Positions 7,802 to 14,578 are shown, counted from the first letter of the stretch. The stretch: 20,561 bases of DNA from Acidaminococcus fermentans (GCA_004555735.1 SFHH01000014.1:1-20561), one strand, 5' to 3'. Notes: generated by a model from the letters alone, not told the origin. Numbers and translations are program-made.

Positions 7802-8840
7802 CTTTTTCAATATACACACTGGTGCTGGGAAAGGCGGCGCTGGTGCCCGTCTCTTCCAGCAGTTTCATCAGTTCCAGATTGATCCGTTCCTTGCTTTTCA
7901 TGTACTTGTCGTAGCCGGTATGGCAGCAATAGCAGACGATGCTGATGTCCAGGCTGCTGGCCCCCATATTGGAAAACGCTACAGTAATCCCTTCATCTAC
8001 GATGTCCGGATCCTGTTGGAGGAATTCCGTGATCTTCCGGACAAGTTCCTGCATCTGCTCCCGGGTGCTGTCATAGGTGACACCCAGGGTCATTTCCAGC
8101 CGCCGCATGTGCCGGTTGGTGAAATTCTGGATGGGGGTGCTGATGATCAGGGAATTGGGGATGTACACCAGGGCCTGGGTGAAGGTCCGTACATTGGTGC
8201 TGCGGAAGGAGATGGATTCCACGATCCCTTCCACATTGTTGCAGATGATCCAGTCCCCTACATGGAAGGGCTGGTCCATGAGAATCACCAGGCAGGCGAA
8301 GATGTTGGCCAGAGAATCCTTGGCTGCCAGGGAGACGGCCAGCCCGCCGATGGAGAGCCCAGCGATGAACCCGCTGATGTTGAAGCCCCAGGTGCTAAGG
8401 ACGGTGGCCAGGGCAAAGAAAAGAATCAGAGCATGAAAGAAAGAAGAGAACAGGCCGCTGATGGCCGGATCTAATTTTTTGCCGGATTTGTTGAAAAAGT
8501 GGTTGAAGATTACATTGGTGGTGGAACTGAAATTGTACAGGCTCCAGTAAAAGGCGATGATCAGCAGAGAAGATACGGAGTTGGAAACAAAGGTCGTCTG
8601 GGCCAATCGTTCCCAGGGAGAATTGGCCAGGGCTGTATAAGTCCCGAAAACCCCGATGGCCATCCGGCCGGGCCGATAAACCGCTGCAGCGATGTTTTCA
8701 TCAGCGGCAAAGGGCAGTTTATCCAGGATGAACCGGATGACCCGGATGCTGACGATCCGGAAGCCGATGTAAAACAGGACCGTCACCCCTAGAATCAGGA
8801 GGGCTGGCAGCCAGGCAAGAAAATCATGATAGAGAGTCAT
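7788..8840 (-). CDS. MscS-family small-conductance mechanosensitive channel
   Basis: This is an inner-membrane channel that probably opens under membrane tension to release solutes during hypo-osmotic shock. The 350 residues contain about five hydrophobic segments (about 10-30, 56-72, 84-104, 128-150 and 155-190). The last carries the glycine/alanine-rich pore helix ISGFIAGLSIGGLAVSLAAK and continues into DSLANIFACLVILMDQPF and HVGDWI, the MscS signature. A cytoplasmic beta and alpha/beta part follows. I chose the ATG at 8838-8840 because AAGGAG lies 7 nt upstream and the hydrophobic segment starts soon after. A longer frame to 8903 would begin inside the promoter. It has more membrane helices than the 286-residue E. 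coli MscS. Some relatives transport small molecules, so the exact role is open. Confidence 0.9.
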   Translation of the reverse strand: MTLYHDFLAWLPALLILGVTVLFYIGFRIVSIRVIRFILDKLPFAADENIAAAVYRPGRMAIGVFGTYTALANSPWERLAQTTFVSNSVSSLLIIAFYWSLYNFSSTTNVIFNHFFNKSGKKLDPAISGLFSSFFHALILFFALATVLSTWGFNISGFIAGLSIGGLAVSLAAKDSLANIFACLVILMDQPFHVGDWIICNNVEGIVESISFRSTNVRTFTQALVYIPNSLIISTPIQNFTNRHMRRLEMTLGVTYDSTREQMQELVRKITEFLQQDPDIVDEGITVAFSNMGASSLDISIVCYCCHTGYDKYMKSKERINLELMKLLEETGTSAAFPSTSVYIEKGTVA

Positions 8841-8873
8841 GGGAATGCTCCTTTTTGAGGGGATTTTGCTCTC

Positions 8874-8903
8874 ATTGTACCATTCCTCCGGCGGCTGGTG
8901 CAA
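8874..8903 (-). promoter_or_regulatory. Candidate promoter of the MscS-family gene
   Basis: Reading the minus strand, TTGCAC (8903-8898) and TACAAT (8879-8874) are separated by 18 nt. Transcription would start about 25-30 nt before the start codon. This is a motif match by eye only. Confidence 0.5.
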
Positions 8904-8908
8904 GAATA

Positions 8909-8917
8909 TGCTATAAT
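8909..8917 (+). promoter_or_regulatory. Extended -10 promoter of the glycerate kinase gene
   Basis: TGCTATAAT has a consensus -10 TATAAT (8912-8917) preceded by TG at the extended -10 position. No good -35 is present at the usual spacing, which fits an extended -10 promoter. It lies about 37 nt before the start codon and adjoins the opposing MscS promoter. Confidence 0.6.
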
Positions 8918-8953
8918 GAAGAAAATCGTGATTCAGGTGAGGGGGAACACTTC

Positions 8954-10183
8954 ATGACGCTGCGAGAAGATGCAGAAATCATTATGCAAAAAGCCATCCG
9001 GGCCTCTCTGCCGGATGCGGCTGTGGCAAAGGCTTTGGAACATAAAGAATTCGGCAAAGGGAAAATCATCCTGGTAGCCATCGGCAAAGCAGCCTGGCAG
9101 ATGGCCAAAACAGCGATGGGAATCCTGGACGGACGGATTTCCGCCGGGATCGTGATCACCAAGTACGGCCACAGCAAAGGAGCTCTGCCCCCTTTGGAAA
9201 TCTGGGAAGCCGGACATCCGGTGCCGGATGAGAATTCCCTGCAAGCCACCCAGCGGGCCATCGAATTGGTCCAGGACCTCCAGGAGGAGGATACGGTGCT
9301 GTTTCTGATCAGCGGCGGAGGGTCAGCCCTTTTCGAAAAACCGCTGATTTCTTTGAAGGAACTCCAGGCGATTACCTCCGATTTATTGGCCAGTGGGGCG
9401 GACATCGTTTCCATGAATACCATACGGAAGCGGCTGAGCAGCGTCAAGGGAGGGAAGTTTGCCCGTCTCTGTGCGCCGGCAAGAGTCTATGCCATCGTCC
9501 TCAGCGATATCATCGGGGATCCGCTGGATATGATCGCTTCCGGCCCGGCTTATCCGGATTCTTCCACTTGTGAGGAAGCCATGGCTGCCATCCGGAAGTT
9601 CAAGATCATGCTGCCGGCTGATGCGGAAAGGGCCCTCCGGGAAGAAACACCCAAGACCCTGGACAATGTGGAGACGGTGATCACTGGCAGTGTGACGGAA
9701 CTGGCGGCTGCAGGCCGGAAGGCAGCAGAAAGCTTGGGATATAGAACCTGGCTTTTGACGACCAGCCTGAACTGCCAAGCCAAGGAAGCTGGCAGCTTCC
9801 TGGCGGCCATCGGCCGGCAGTATGCTTCCAGCGGAAAGAAGCTGGCCGTGCTGGCCGGGGGAGAGACCGTGGTCCATCTCCATGGCAGAGGCAAAGGGGG
9901 CCGGAACCAGGAAATGGCCCTGGCTGCAGCAGAGGGAATCGCCGGGTTAGATAATGTGGCGGTATTCTCCTTCGGCAGCGATGGGACGGATGGACCTACC
10001 GACGCGGCGGGCGGTTTTGCGGACGGCTGTACGAAACAGCAGCTGGCAGAACAGGGAGTGGCCATTTCTGACGTGTTGGACCAGAACGATGCCTACCACG
10101 CCTTAGAAAAGACGGGAGGCCTCCTGATCACCGGCGCTACCGGGACCAATGTGAACGATCTGAGTGTGCTGCTCATTGGGTGA
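8954..10183 (+). CDS. Glycerate 2-kinase (GckA/TtuD type, MOFRL family)
   Basis: It phosphorylates D-glycerate with ATP to 2-phosphoglycerate, feeding lower glycolysis. The 409-residue protein has an N-terminal GCKA (DUF4147) domain with VAIGKAAWQMAKTA, GHPVPDENS, LISGGGSAL and RKRLSSVKGGKFA, then VLSDIIGDPLDMIASGP. The C-terminal MOFRL domain shows GGETVVHLHGRGKGGRNQE and FGSDGTDGPTDAAGGFADG. Older annotations call such proteins hydroxypyruvate reductase. ATG 8954 is preferred: GGGGG lies 8 nt upstream, and a longer frame back to 8855 would pass through the promoter and lacks the family start. It is a single gene divergent from the MscS-family gene. Its source of glycerate is not visible in this window. 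Confidence 0.92.
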   Translation: MTLREDAEIIMQKAIRASLPDAAVAKALEHKEFGKGKIILVAIGKAAWQMAKTAMGILDGRISAGIVITKYGHSKGALPPLEIWEAGHPVPDENSLQATQRAIELVQDLQEEDTVLFLISGGGSALFEKPLISLKELQAITSDLLASGADIVSMNTIRKRLSSVKGGKFARLCAPARVYAIVLSDIIGDPLDMIASGPAYPDSSTCEEAMAAIRKFKIMLPADAERALREETPKTLDNVETVITGSVTELAAAGRKAAESLGYRTWLLTTSLNCQAKEAGSFLAAIGRQYASSGKKLAVLAGGETVVHLHGRGKGGRNQEMALAAAEGIAGLDNVAVFSFGSDGTDGPTDAAGGFADGCTKQQLAEQGVAISDVLDQNDAYHALEKTGGLLITGATGTNVNDLSVLLIG

Positions 10184-10210
10184 AGCTGCTGGGGAAGCAG
10201 CAGCGGCTGT

Positions 10211-10231
10211 TCATACGCCATACGCCGATGG
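10211..10231 (+). repeat. Degenerate 7-bp tandem repeat, left array
   Basis: Three consecutive 7-bp units TCATACG, CCATACG and CCGATGG fit a loose form of YC-purine followed by a variable core and G. The same units occur in reverse complement at 10368-10395. Confidence 0.55.
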
Positions 10232-10335
10232 AAGCTAGCTCTGCTGGCTTTGATCAACAGGAAAAGCTGTAGGGTCGCACGCCGGGCAGCATGCCTGACT
10301 GCCGATTATTTGTGCATTGAGCTTTTTGTTATTGC

Positions 10336-10361
10336 AAAATCAATTTGCCAAAATTGATTTT
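10336..10361. repeat. Perfect 11-bp AT-rich inverted repeat
   Basis: AAAATCAATTT (10336-10346) and AAATTGATTTT (10351-10361) are perfect complements around GCCA. Outer arms GCTTTTTG (10321-10328) and CAAAAGC (10362-10368) can extend the structure across a bulge. It is followed by CAAAAG, not a T-run beyond the stem, so a simple terminator is unlikely. Confidence 0.65.
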
Positions 10362-10367
10362 CAAAAG

Positions 10368-10395
10368 CGTATGACGTATGGCGTCTGACCTATGA
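10368..10395 (-). repeat. Degenerate 7-bp tandem repeat, right array (inverted)
   Basis: Four consecutive units CGTATGA, CGTATGG, CGTCTGA and CCTATGA are, on the minus strand, TCATAGG, TCAGACG, CCATACG and TCATACG. They repeat the left array at 10211-10231 in inverted orientation. Confidence 0.55.
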
Positions 10396-10397
10396 CG

Positions 10398-10439
10398 AAG
10401 GGAGTGTTGTACATGGTTTTCCATGTGCAACGCTCCCTT
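10398..10439 (+). terminator. Long hairpin terminator downstream of the glycerate kinase gene
   Basis: A 19-bp stem (10398-10416 with 10421-10439, two G-T pairs) with loop TTTT is followed by a T-rich tail TTTCTTTT. It is 215 nt after the glycerate kinase stop and just upstream of the next promoter. It could end read-through from the left or come from the repeat element beside it. Confidence 0.7.
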
Positions 10440-10496
10440 TCTTTTACACTTAATTTGTAACAAAATCGAGTGCTTATATAAAATAATGTAAATTTG

Positions 10497-10528
10497 TTGA
10501 TAAAAATATGAAATAAGAGTATTATAAT
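10497..10528 (+). promoter_or_regulatory. Candidate promoter of the M20-DUF3100 cassette
   Basis: A consensus TATAAT (10523-10528) lies 28 nt before the GTG start. The nearest -35-like hexamer is TTGATA (10497-10502) with a long 20-nt spacer. An alternative is TTGTAA (10455-10460) with TATAAA (10477-10482) at 16 nt. The region is AT-rich, so chance matches are likely. Confidence 0.4.
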
Positions 10529-10555
10529 GACGTACAAATATTTTTCATTAGGGGA

Positions 10556-11893
10556 GTGGAGATTACGGATAAGGAAGCATTGAAACAAAAAGTGTTCAAG
10601 ATGATCGACGATTCTGCACAGGAACTGCAGGATTATGCAGCAGATGTGGCTTCTGAGCCGGAATTCGGCTTCAAAGAATTCAAGACTTCTGCAAAACTGG
10701 CAGCACAGTTCGACAAACTGGGAATCCCCTATCGGAAGGGTATGGCCATCACAGCCGTCAAAGGGGTGCTGAAGGGCGGGAAACCCGGCCCTACCATCGC
10801 CATCCTGGGTGAATTGGATGCCATCGGCTGTCCGGATCATCCCAAAGCGGATCCGGATACAGGGGCTGCTCATGCCTGCGGCCATCACATGCAGCAGTCT
10901 TCCATGCTGGCAGCTGCCTACGGGCTGGCCAAGACCGGGGTTATGAAGGATTTGTGCGGTAATGTGGTGTTCTTCGGGGTGCCGGCGGAAGAATACGTCC
11001 AGATTGCTTACCGGAAAAAGCTGCGGAAGGAGGGGAAGCTCCATTTTCTCCATGGAAAAGGAGAATTGATCTATGAAGGGGAATTCGATGGCATCGACAT
11101 GGCCATGATGATCCATTCCCAGAAAAAGACTCCGGAGCCGGTGGTGGCCATTGGCACCAGCAGCAACGGATTCATCGGCAAGACCATCCAGTATGTGGGG
11201 AAAGCCGCTCATGCTGCTGATGCTCCGGACCAGGGAATTAACGCCTTGAATGCTGCTATGCTGGGAATCATGGGAATCAATGCCCTGCGGGAGACTTTCC
11301 GGGATGACGATGCTATTCGGGTCCATCCCATCATCACCAAAGGCGGGGATCTGGTGAACAATGTGCCCGACGATGTGCGGATCGAGACCTATGTCCGGGC
11401 CAAGACCATGGAAGCCATCGATCGGACCAACGCCAAGGTAGATGCAGCTCTGAAAGCCGGGGGAGCGGCCATCGGTGCCAAGGTGAACATCGATACCCTG
11501 CCCGGCCAGTTGCCTCTCATCTGCAACCAGGAAATGAATGAACTGTTCGTCCACAATGCCCAGGAAGCGTTCCCAGCGGTGAAGATCACCAATGCCGGTC
11601 ATTTCAGTGCTTCCACGGACATGGGAGATGTATCCCATCTGATGCCGGCCATCCATCCGTTCATTGGTGGGGTGGATGGATTGCTCCACGGACCGGATTT
11701 CAAAGTGGTGGATTTCAAGGCAGCAGCTTTGCTGCCCGGGAAAGCCTTTGCCGGCATGGTCATCGACCTGTTGAGCGACGATGCCAAGGAAGCCAAAAAG
11801 ATACTGAAAGATTTCAAACCGGCGCTTACCAAAGAACAGTACATTGCCAAACTGGACAGCTATTTCAGCGAGGAGGAACCCGACCATGATTAA
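10556..11893 (+). CDS. M20-family metallohydrolase (AbgB-like amidohydrolase)
   Basis: It is likely a cytoplasmic dinuclear metal peptidase or amidase cleaving an acyl-amino acid, dipeptide or aminobenzoyl-glutamate-type amide. The 445 residues show GELDAIG (85-91), AAHACGHH (104-111) with metal-ligand candidates Cys108 and His110, and GVPAEE (141-146) with the catalytic Glu pair. His187 lies in MIHSQ, and HAADAPDQGINALNAA belongs to the lid/dimerisation domain. STDMGDVSHLMP and the late His378 resemble AbgB. The start is uncertain: GTG 10556 opens the frame, but AGGGGAG (10550-10556) overlaps it. ATT 10562 and TTG 10580 are in frame and better spaced from purine-rich sites. No signal peptide is seen. 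The 3' end overlaps the DUF3100 gene by 8 nt, which suggests hydrolysis of an imported substrate. Confidence 0.85.
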   Translation: MEITDKEALKQKVFKMIDDSAQELQDYAADVASEPEFGFKEFKTSAKLAAQFDKLGIPYRKGMAITAVKGVLKGGKPGPTIAILGELDAIGCPDHPKADPDTGAAHACGHHMQQSSMLAAAYGLAKTGVMKDLCGNVVFFGVPAEEYVQIAYRKKLRKEGKLHFLHGKGELIYEGEFDGIDMAMMIHSQKKTPEPVVAIGTSSNGFIGKTIQYVGKAAHAADAPDQGINALNAAMLGIMGINALRETFRDDDAIRVHPIITKGGDLVNNVPDDVRIETYVRAKTMEAIDRTNAKVDAALKAGGAAIGAKVNIDTLPGQLPLICNQEMNELFVHNAQEAFPAVKITNAGHFSASTDMGDVSHLMPAIHPFIGGVDGLLHGPDFKVVDFKAAALLPGKAFAGMVIDLLSDDAKEAKKILKDFKPALTKEQYIAKLDSYFSEEEPDHD

Positions 11894-12686
11894 CTGGAAA
11901 CTGCATATTACGGCTATGGCCCTGGTAGTCATTGCAGAACTGATCGGCATCAAGTCCTTCAGCCTGGGGCCGGGGAAAGTGGTATTCGTCCCCATGCTCT
12001 ATGCCTTGATCTTGGGGATTCTGACCACTCCTAACTTTTTCAAACTGTCCAAGCAGAAGGATATGGAAGACGCTGGGTCCCTGGTAGGCATCACCCTGAT
12101 GCTGCTTATGGCCCGGTACGGGACCTTGGTAGGACCTACCCTGCCGAAAATCATCAGCGCCAGCCCTGCCCTGATCCTCCAGGAATTCGGGAACCTGGGG
12201 ACGGTGTTCTTGGGAGTGCCTCTAGCGGTGGCCTTCGGACTGAAACGGGAGACCATCGGTGCGGCCCATTCCATCGCTCGGGAACCCAATGTGGCCCTGA
12301 TCGGTGAAAAATACGGCTTGGATACCCCGGAAGGCCGGGGTGTCATGAGCGTGTACATTGCAGGGACTGTCTGTGGCACCGTGTTTTTCGGGATCATGGC
12401 TTCCTTCCTAGCTGCTCTGAAGGTCTTCCATCCCTATTCTCTGGCCATGGCTTCCGGGGTGGGGAGCGCCAGCATGATGTCCGCTTCCCTGGGGACACTC
12501 ACCGTCATGTATCCGGAAATGGCTGACCAGCTGGCTGCTTTTGCTACCGCTTCCAATATGCTTTCCGGTCTGGACGGGGTGTATATGGCCGTGTTCCTGG
12601 CCCTGCCCATAACGGAATGGCTCTATAAGAAATGCTGCATCATCAAATACGGTCATGTACTGACCAAAGAGGAGGAAGGAAAATGA
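11886..12686 (+). CDS. DUF3100 family integral membrane protein, putative transporter
   Basis: The 266-residue protein is strongly hydrophobic with about seven or eight candidate helices, for example at 8-22, 32-48, 63-80, 98-118, 152-178, 184-206 and 228-247. I recognise the family as DUF3100, which has no assigned function, from the overall pattern and its usual M20 partner. Small-residue-rich stretches GVGSASMMSASLGTL (191-205) and TASNMLSGLDGVY (221-233) look like substrate or ion-binding re-entrant regions of a transporter. AREPNVALIGEKYGLDTPEG (131-150) is a conserved-looking hydrophilic loop. GAGGAGGAA sits 8 nt before the ATG, inside the M20 gene. The end overlaps the next gene by 4 nt. 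The transporter role is inferred from topology and context only. Confidence 0.75.
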   Translation: MINWKLHITAMALVVIAELIGIKSFSLGPGKVVFVPMLYALILGILTTPNFFKLSKQKDMEDAGSLVGITLMLLMARYGTLVGPTLPKIISASPALILQEFGNLGTVFLGVPLAVAFGLKRETIGAAHSIAREPNVALIGEKYGLDTPEGRGVMSVYIAGTVCGTVFFGIMASFLAALKVFHPYSLAMASGVGSASMMSASLGTLTVMYPEMADQLAAFATASNMLSGLDGVYMAVFLALPITEWLYKKCCIIKYGHVLTKEEEGK

Positions 12687-13138
12687 GAACGTTTACCTTG
12701 CCTGAAACCACGCTGGTCCTCATCATCACGGCTTTCCTTTCTTTGGTGGCCAATGCTCTTTCCAGCAATATTCCTTTTCTGGACGCTGTACCCGGTATGT
12801 TGATCCTGATTGCCATCTCATTGGCGGGGATCATTGCCGCCCGGGTGCTCCCCGGTGGCATCCCGGCAGTGGCTTATATCACAACCTTGGGTTGTATCCT
12901 GACTTATCCCGGGTTCCCCGGTTCGGAAATCGTCAATATGTACATGAAGAAAGTGGGCTTCCTGGCCCTGTGTACGCCGATCCTGGCTTATGCAGGAATT
13001 TCCATCGGGAAGGATATGGATGCCTTTAAGAAAACGGGCTGGCGGATCGTGGTCCTGGCCTGTGTGATCTTCATCGGCACCTATCTGGGTTCGGCTGTCA
13101 TCGCCGAAGTGATCCTGAAGGCGCTGGGACAGATTTAA
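12683..13138 (+). CDS. Small five-helix membrane protein, likely partner of the DUF3100 protein
   Basis: This 151-residue protein has hydrophobic segments at about 8-27, 34-54, 60-78, 89-108 and 118-146 and little else. I do not recognise a named family. The C-terminal part, GISIGKDMDAFKKTGW then a helix, looks like the last helical hairpin of bile-acid/sulfate-exporter-like transporters, but that is a weak impression. The start ATG overlaps the DUF3100 stop (ATGA), with GGAGG 7 nt upstream, so the two are translationally coupled. A 266 + 151 residue membrane pair recalls two-subunit carriers such as MadM/MadL or LrgB/LrgA in size, without visible sequence similarity. A terminator follows. 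Confidence 0.75.
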   Translation: MRTFTLPETTLVLIITAFLSLVANALSSNIPFLDAVPGMLILIAISLAGIIAARVLPGGIPAVAYITTLGCILTYPGFPGSEIVNMYMKKVGFLALCTPILAYAGISIGKDMDAFKKTGWRIVVLACVIFIGTYLGSAVIAEVILKALGQI

Positions 13139-13149
13139 AAAAATAAAAG

Positions 13150-13188
13150 ATAAGGGCTGCTGCATGGCGCAACAGCCCTTATTTTTTT
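13150..13188. terminator. Bidirectional terminator between the DUF3100 cassette and thiC
   Basis: ATAAGGGCTG (13150-13159) pairs with CAGCCCTTAT (13173-13182), and TGC/GCA can pair inside. Seven T follow on the plus strand (13182-13188); the minus strand reads into TCTTTTATTTTTTT. It serves the two converging transcripts. Confidence 0.88.
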
Positions 13189-13223
13189 CTTTATTGATTT
13201 TTCTTCGCTTTTACTTCATCCAT

Positions 13224-14498
13224 TTATTCGTTCATGATCTTTACGGCACAATAGTCGCCGCACATGGAGCAGTATTCTTCGCTGCTCTTGTTCTTGGCGG
13301 CCCGGATGGCTTTGGCTTTGACCGGATCGATGGCCAGGCTCAGCTGTTTATCCCAATCCAGCACTTTCCGGGCTTTGGCCATGGCCAGGTCCTGGGCCAC
13401 GGCAGAAGGCAGGCCCTTAGCCACATCGGCAGCATGGCCGGCGATACGGGCGGCTACTACCCCTTCCCGGACGTCATTGATGTCCGGCAGTCCCAGGTGT
13501 TCAGCGGGAGTCACATAGCACAGGAAGTTGGCACCGGTGAACGCAGCCAGGGTGCCGCCGATGGCGGAAGTGATATGATCGTAGCCGGGAGCGATATCCG
13601 TGACCAGAGGCCCCAGCACATAGAAAGGCGCTCCATGGCAGATCCGTTTCTGGAGCTGCATGTTGGTGGCGATCTGGTTGTAGGGGACGTGGCCCGGGCC
13701 TTCCACCATGACCTGAACCCCTTTGGCCCAGGCCCGCTGGGTCAGTTCGCCCAGGTTCAGCAGTTCCTGGATCTGGGTCCGATCCGTAGCGTCTGCCAGG
13801 CAGCCAGGACGGCAGCCGTCACCCAGGCTGATGGTCACATCGTATTTGGCACAGATGTCCAGGATCTCATCATAGAATTCGTAGAAGGGGTTTTCTTTGC
13901 CGTTGTGGAGCATCCAGCCAGACAGGAAAGAACCGCCCCGGCTGACGATATCCATTTCCCGGCCTTCGCTGATCAGGTTGTGGAGGCACTGGCGGGTGAG
14001 GCCGCAATGCATGGTCATGAAATCCGCCCCGTCCTTGGCCTGCTGTTCCACTACGGTGAAGATATCGTTCTTGTCCATTTCCGTCACTTTGCCATGGGCT
14101 TTGATGGCCTGGACGGTAGCCTGGTAGATGGGCACCGTTCCCACCATGACGGTGGAATGCTCGATGATGGCTTTCCGGGATGCATCGATGTTGTTGCCGG
14201 TGGAAAGATCCATCACGGCATCGGCCCCGGCGTCTATGGCCGCCTTCAGTTTGTCCAGCTCCGGAGCGGGATCCGGGAAAGCGGAAGAAGTACCGATATT
14301 GGCATTGACTTTGGTGGAAAGGCCTTCGCCCACCCCACGGGGAATCAGGTTCTTGTGGTTGATGTTGGCGGGGATGCAGATAGTGCCTTTGGCCACTCCA
14401 TCCCGGATGAATTCAGGGGTTACCCCTTCCTGGCGAGCTACTTCCGCCATCTGGTCCGTGATTTTTCCCTGCAGTGCAGCTTGTCTTTGGGTCAGCAT
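13224..14498 (-). CDS. thiC: Phosphomethylpyrimidine synthase ThiC
   Basis: It rearranges aminoimidazole ribotide into hydroxymethylpyrimidine phosphate for thiamine synthesis, using a 4Fe-4S cluster and S-adenosylmethionine. The 424-residue protein is the short form without the extra N-terminal domain of the E. coli enzyme. Visible motifs include NANIGTSSAF, DLSTGNNI, VEGPGHVP and LGPLVTDIAPGYDHI. The C-terminal cluster motif reads CSMCGDYC (410-417), a C-x2-C-x3-C spacing. AAGGAGG lies about 10 nt upstream of the ATG. The leader carries a TPP riboswitch and a terminator. It is a single gene here, divergent from the pyruvate:ferredoxin oxidoreductase gene; other thiamine genes must be elsewhere. 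Confidence 0.96.
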   Translation of the reverse strand: MLTQRQAALQGKITDQMAEVARQEGVTPEFIRDGVAKGTICIPANINHKNLIPRGVGEGLSTKVNANIGTSSAFPDPAPELDKLKAAIDAGADAVMDLSTGNNIDASRKAIIEHSTVMVGTVPIYQATVQAIKAHGKVTEMDKNDIFTVVEQQAKDGADFMTMHCGLTRQCLHNLISEGREMDIVSRGGSFLSGWMLHNGKENPFYEFYDEILDICAKYDVTISLGDGCRPGCLADATDRTQIQELLNLGELTQRAWAKGVQVMVEGPGHVPYNQIATNMQLQKRICHGAPFYVLGPLVTDIAPGYDHITSAIGGTLAAFTGANFLCYVTPAEHLGLPDINDVREGVVAARIAGHAADVAKGLPSAVAQDLAMAKARKVLDWDKQLSLAIDPVKAKAIRAAKNKSSEEYCSMCGDYCAVKIMNE

Positions 14499-14530
14499 AA
14501 AATGAATCCTCCTTCATGGGTATAACAAAA

Positions 14531-14559
14531 AGGCCGCTTCCCTGGGATGGAAAGCGGCC
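14531..14559 (-). terminator. Riboswitch-controlled terminator in the thiC leader
   Basis: On the minus strand GGCCGCTTTCC pairs with GGGAAGCGGCC (11 bp with one G-U, loop ATCCCA) and is followed by TTTTTGTT. It lies between the TPP aptamer and the thiC ribosome site, so it is the likely expression platform. Confidence 0.88.
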
Positions 14560-14578
14560 TGACAAAACAGCCTCACCA

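Larger units (their letters stand above)
10184..10555. other. 372-nt intergenic region with repeats, hairpins and a promoter
   Basis: No gene is visible here. From left to right it holds a GCTGCT/AGCAGC hairpin without a T-run (10185-10201), a left array of 7-bp repeats (10211-10231), about 100 nt with no recognised structure, a perfect 11-bp AT-rich hairpin (10336-10361), an inverted array of the same repeats (10368-10395), a long terminator hairpin (10398-10439) and an AT-rich stretch with promoter-like motifs (10441-10555). Confidence 0.7.

Noticed and set aside
8855..8953. N-terminal extension of the glycerate kinase starting at ATG 8855
   Set aside because: It would cross both divergent promoter candidates, lacks a ribosome site, and the family N-terminus matches the start at 8954.
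10211..10395. CRISPR array
   Set aside because: The units are 7 bp, contiguous and degenerate, without spacers; no cas genes are nearby.
10361..11995. A 544-codon minus-strand frame opposite the M20 gene
   Set aside because: It reads through the terminator and promoter region and mirrors the M20 coding sequence; no motif or ribosome site.
13164..14525. A 453-codon plus-strand frame opposite thiC
   Set aside because: It runs through the thiC terminator region and is the reverse reading of a well-matched ThiC protein; no recognisable domain.
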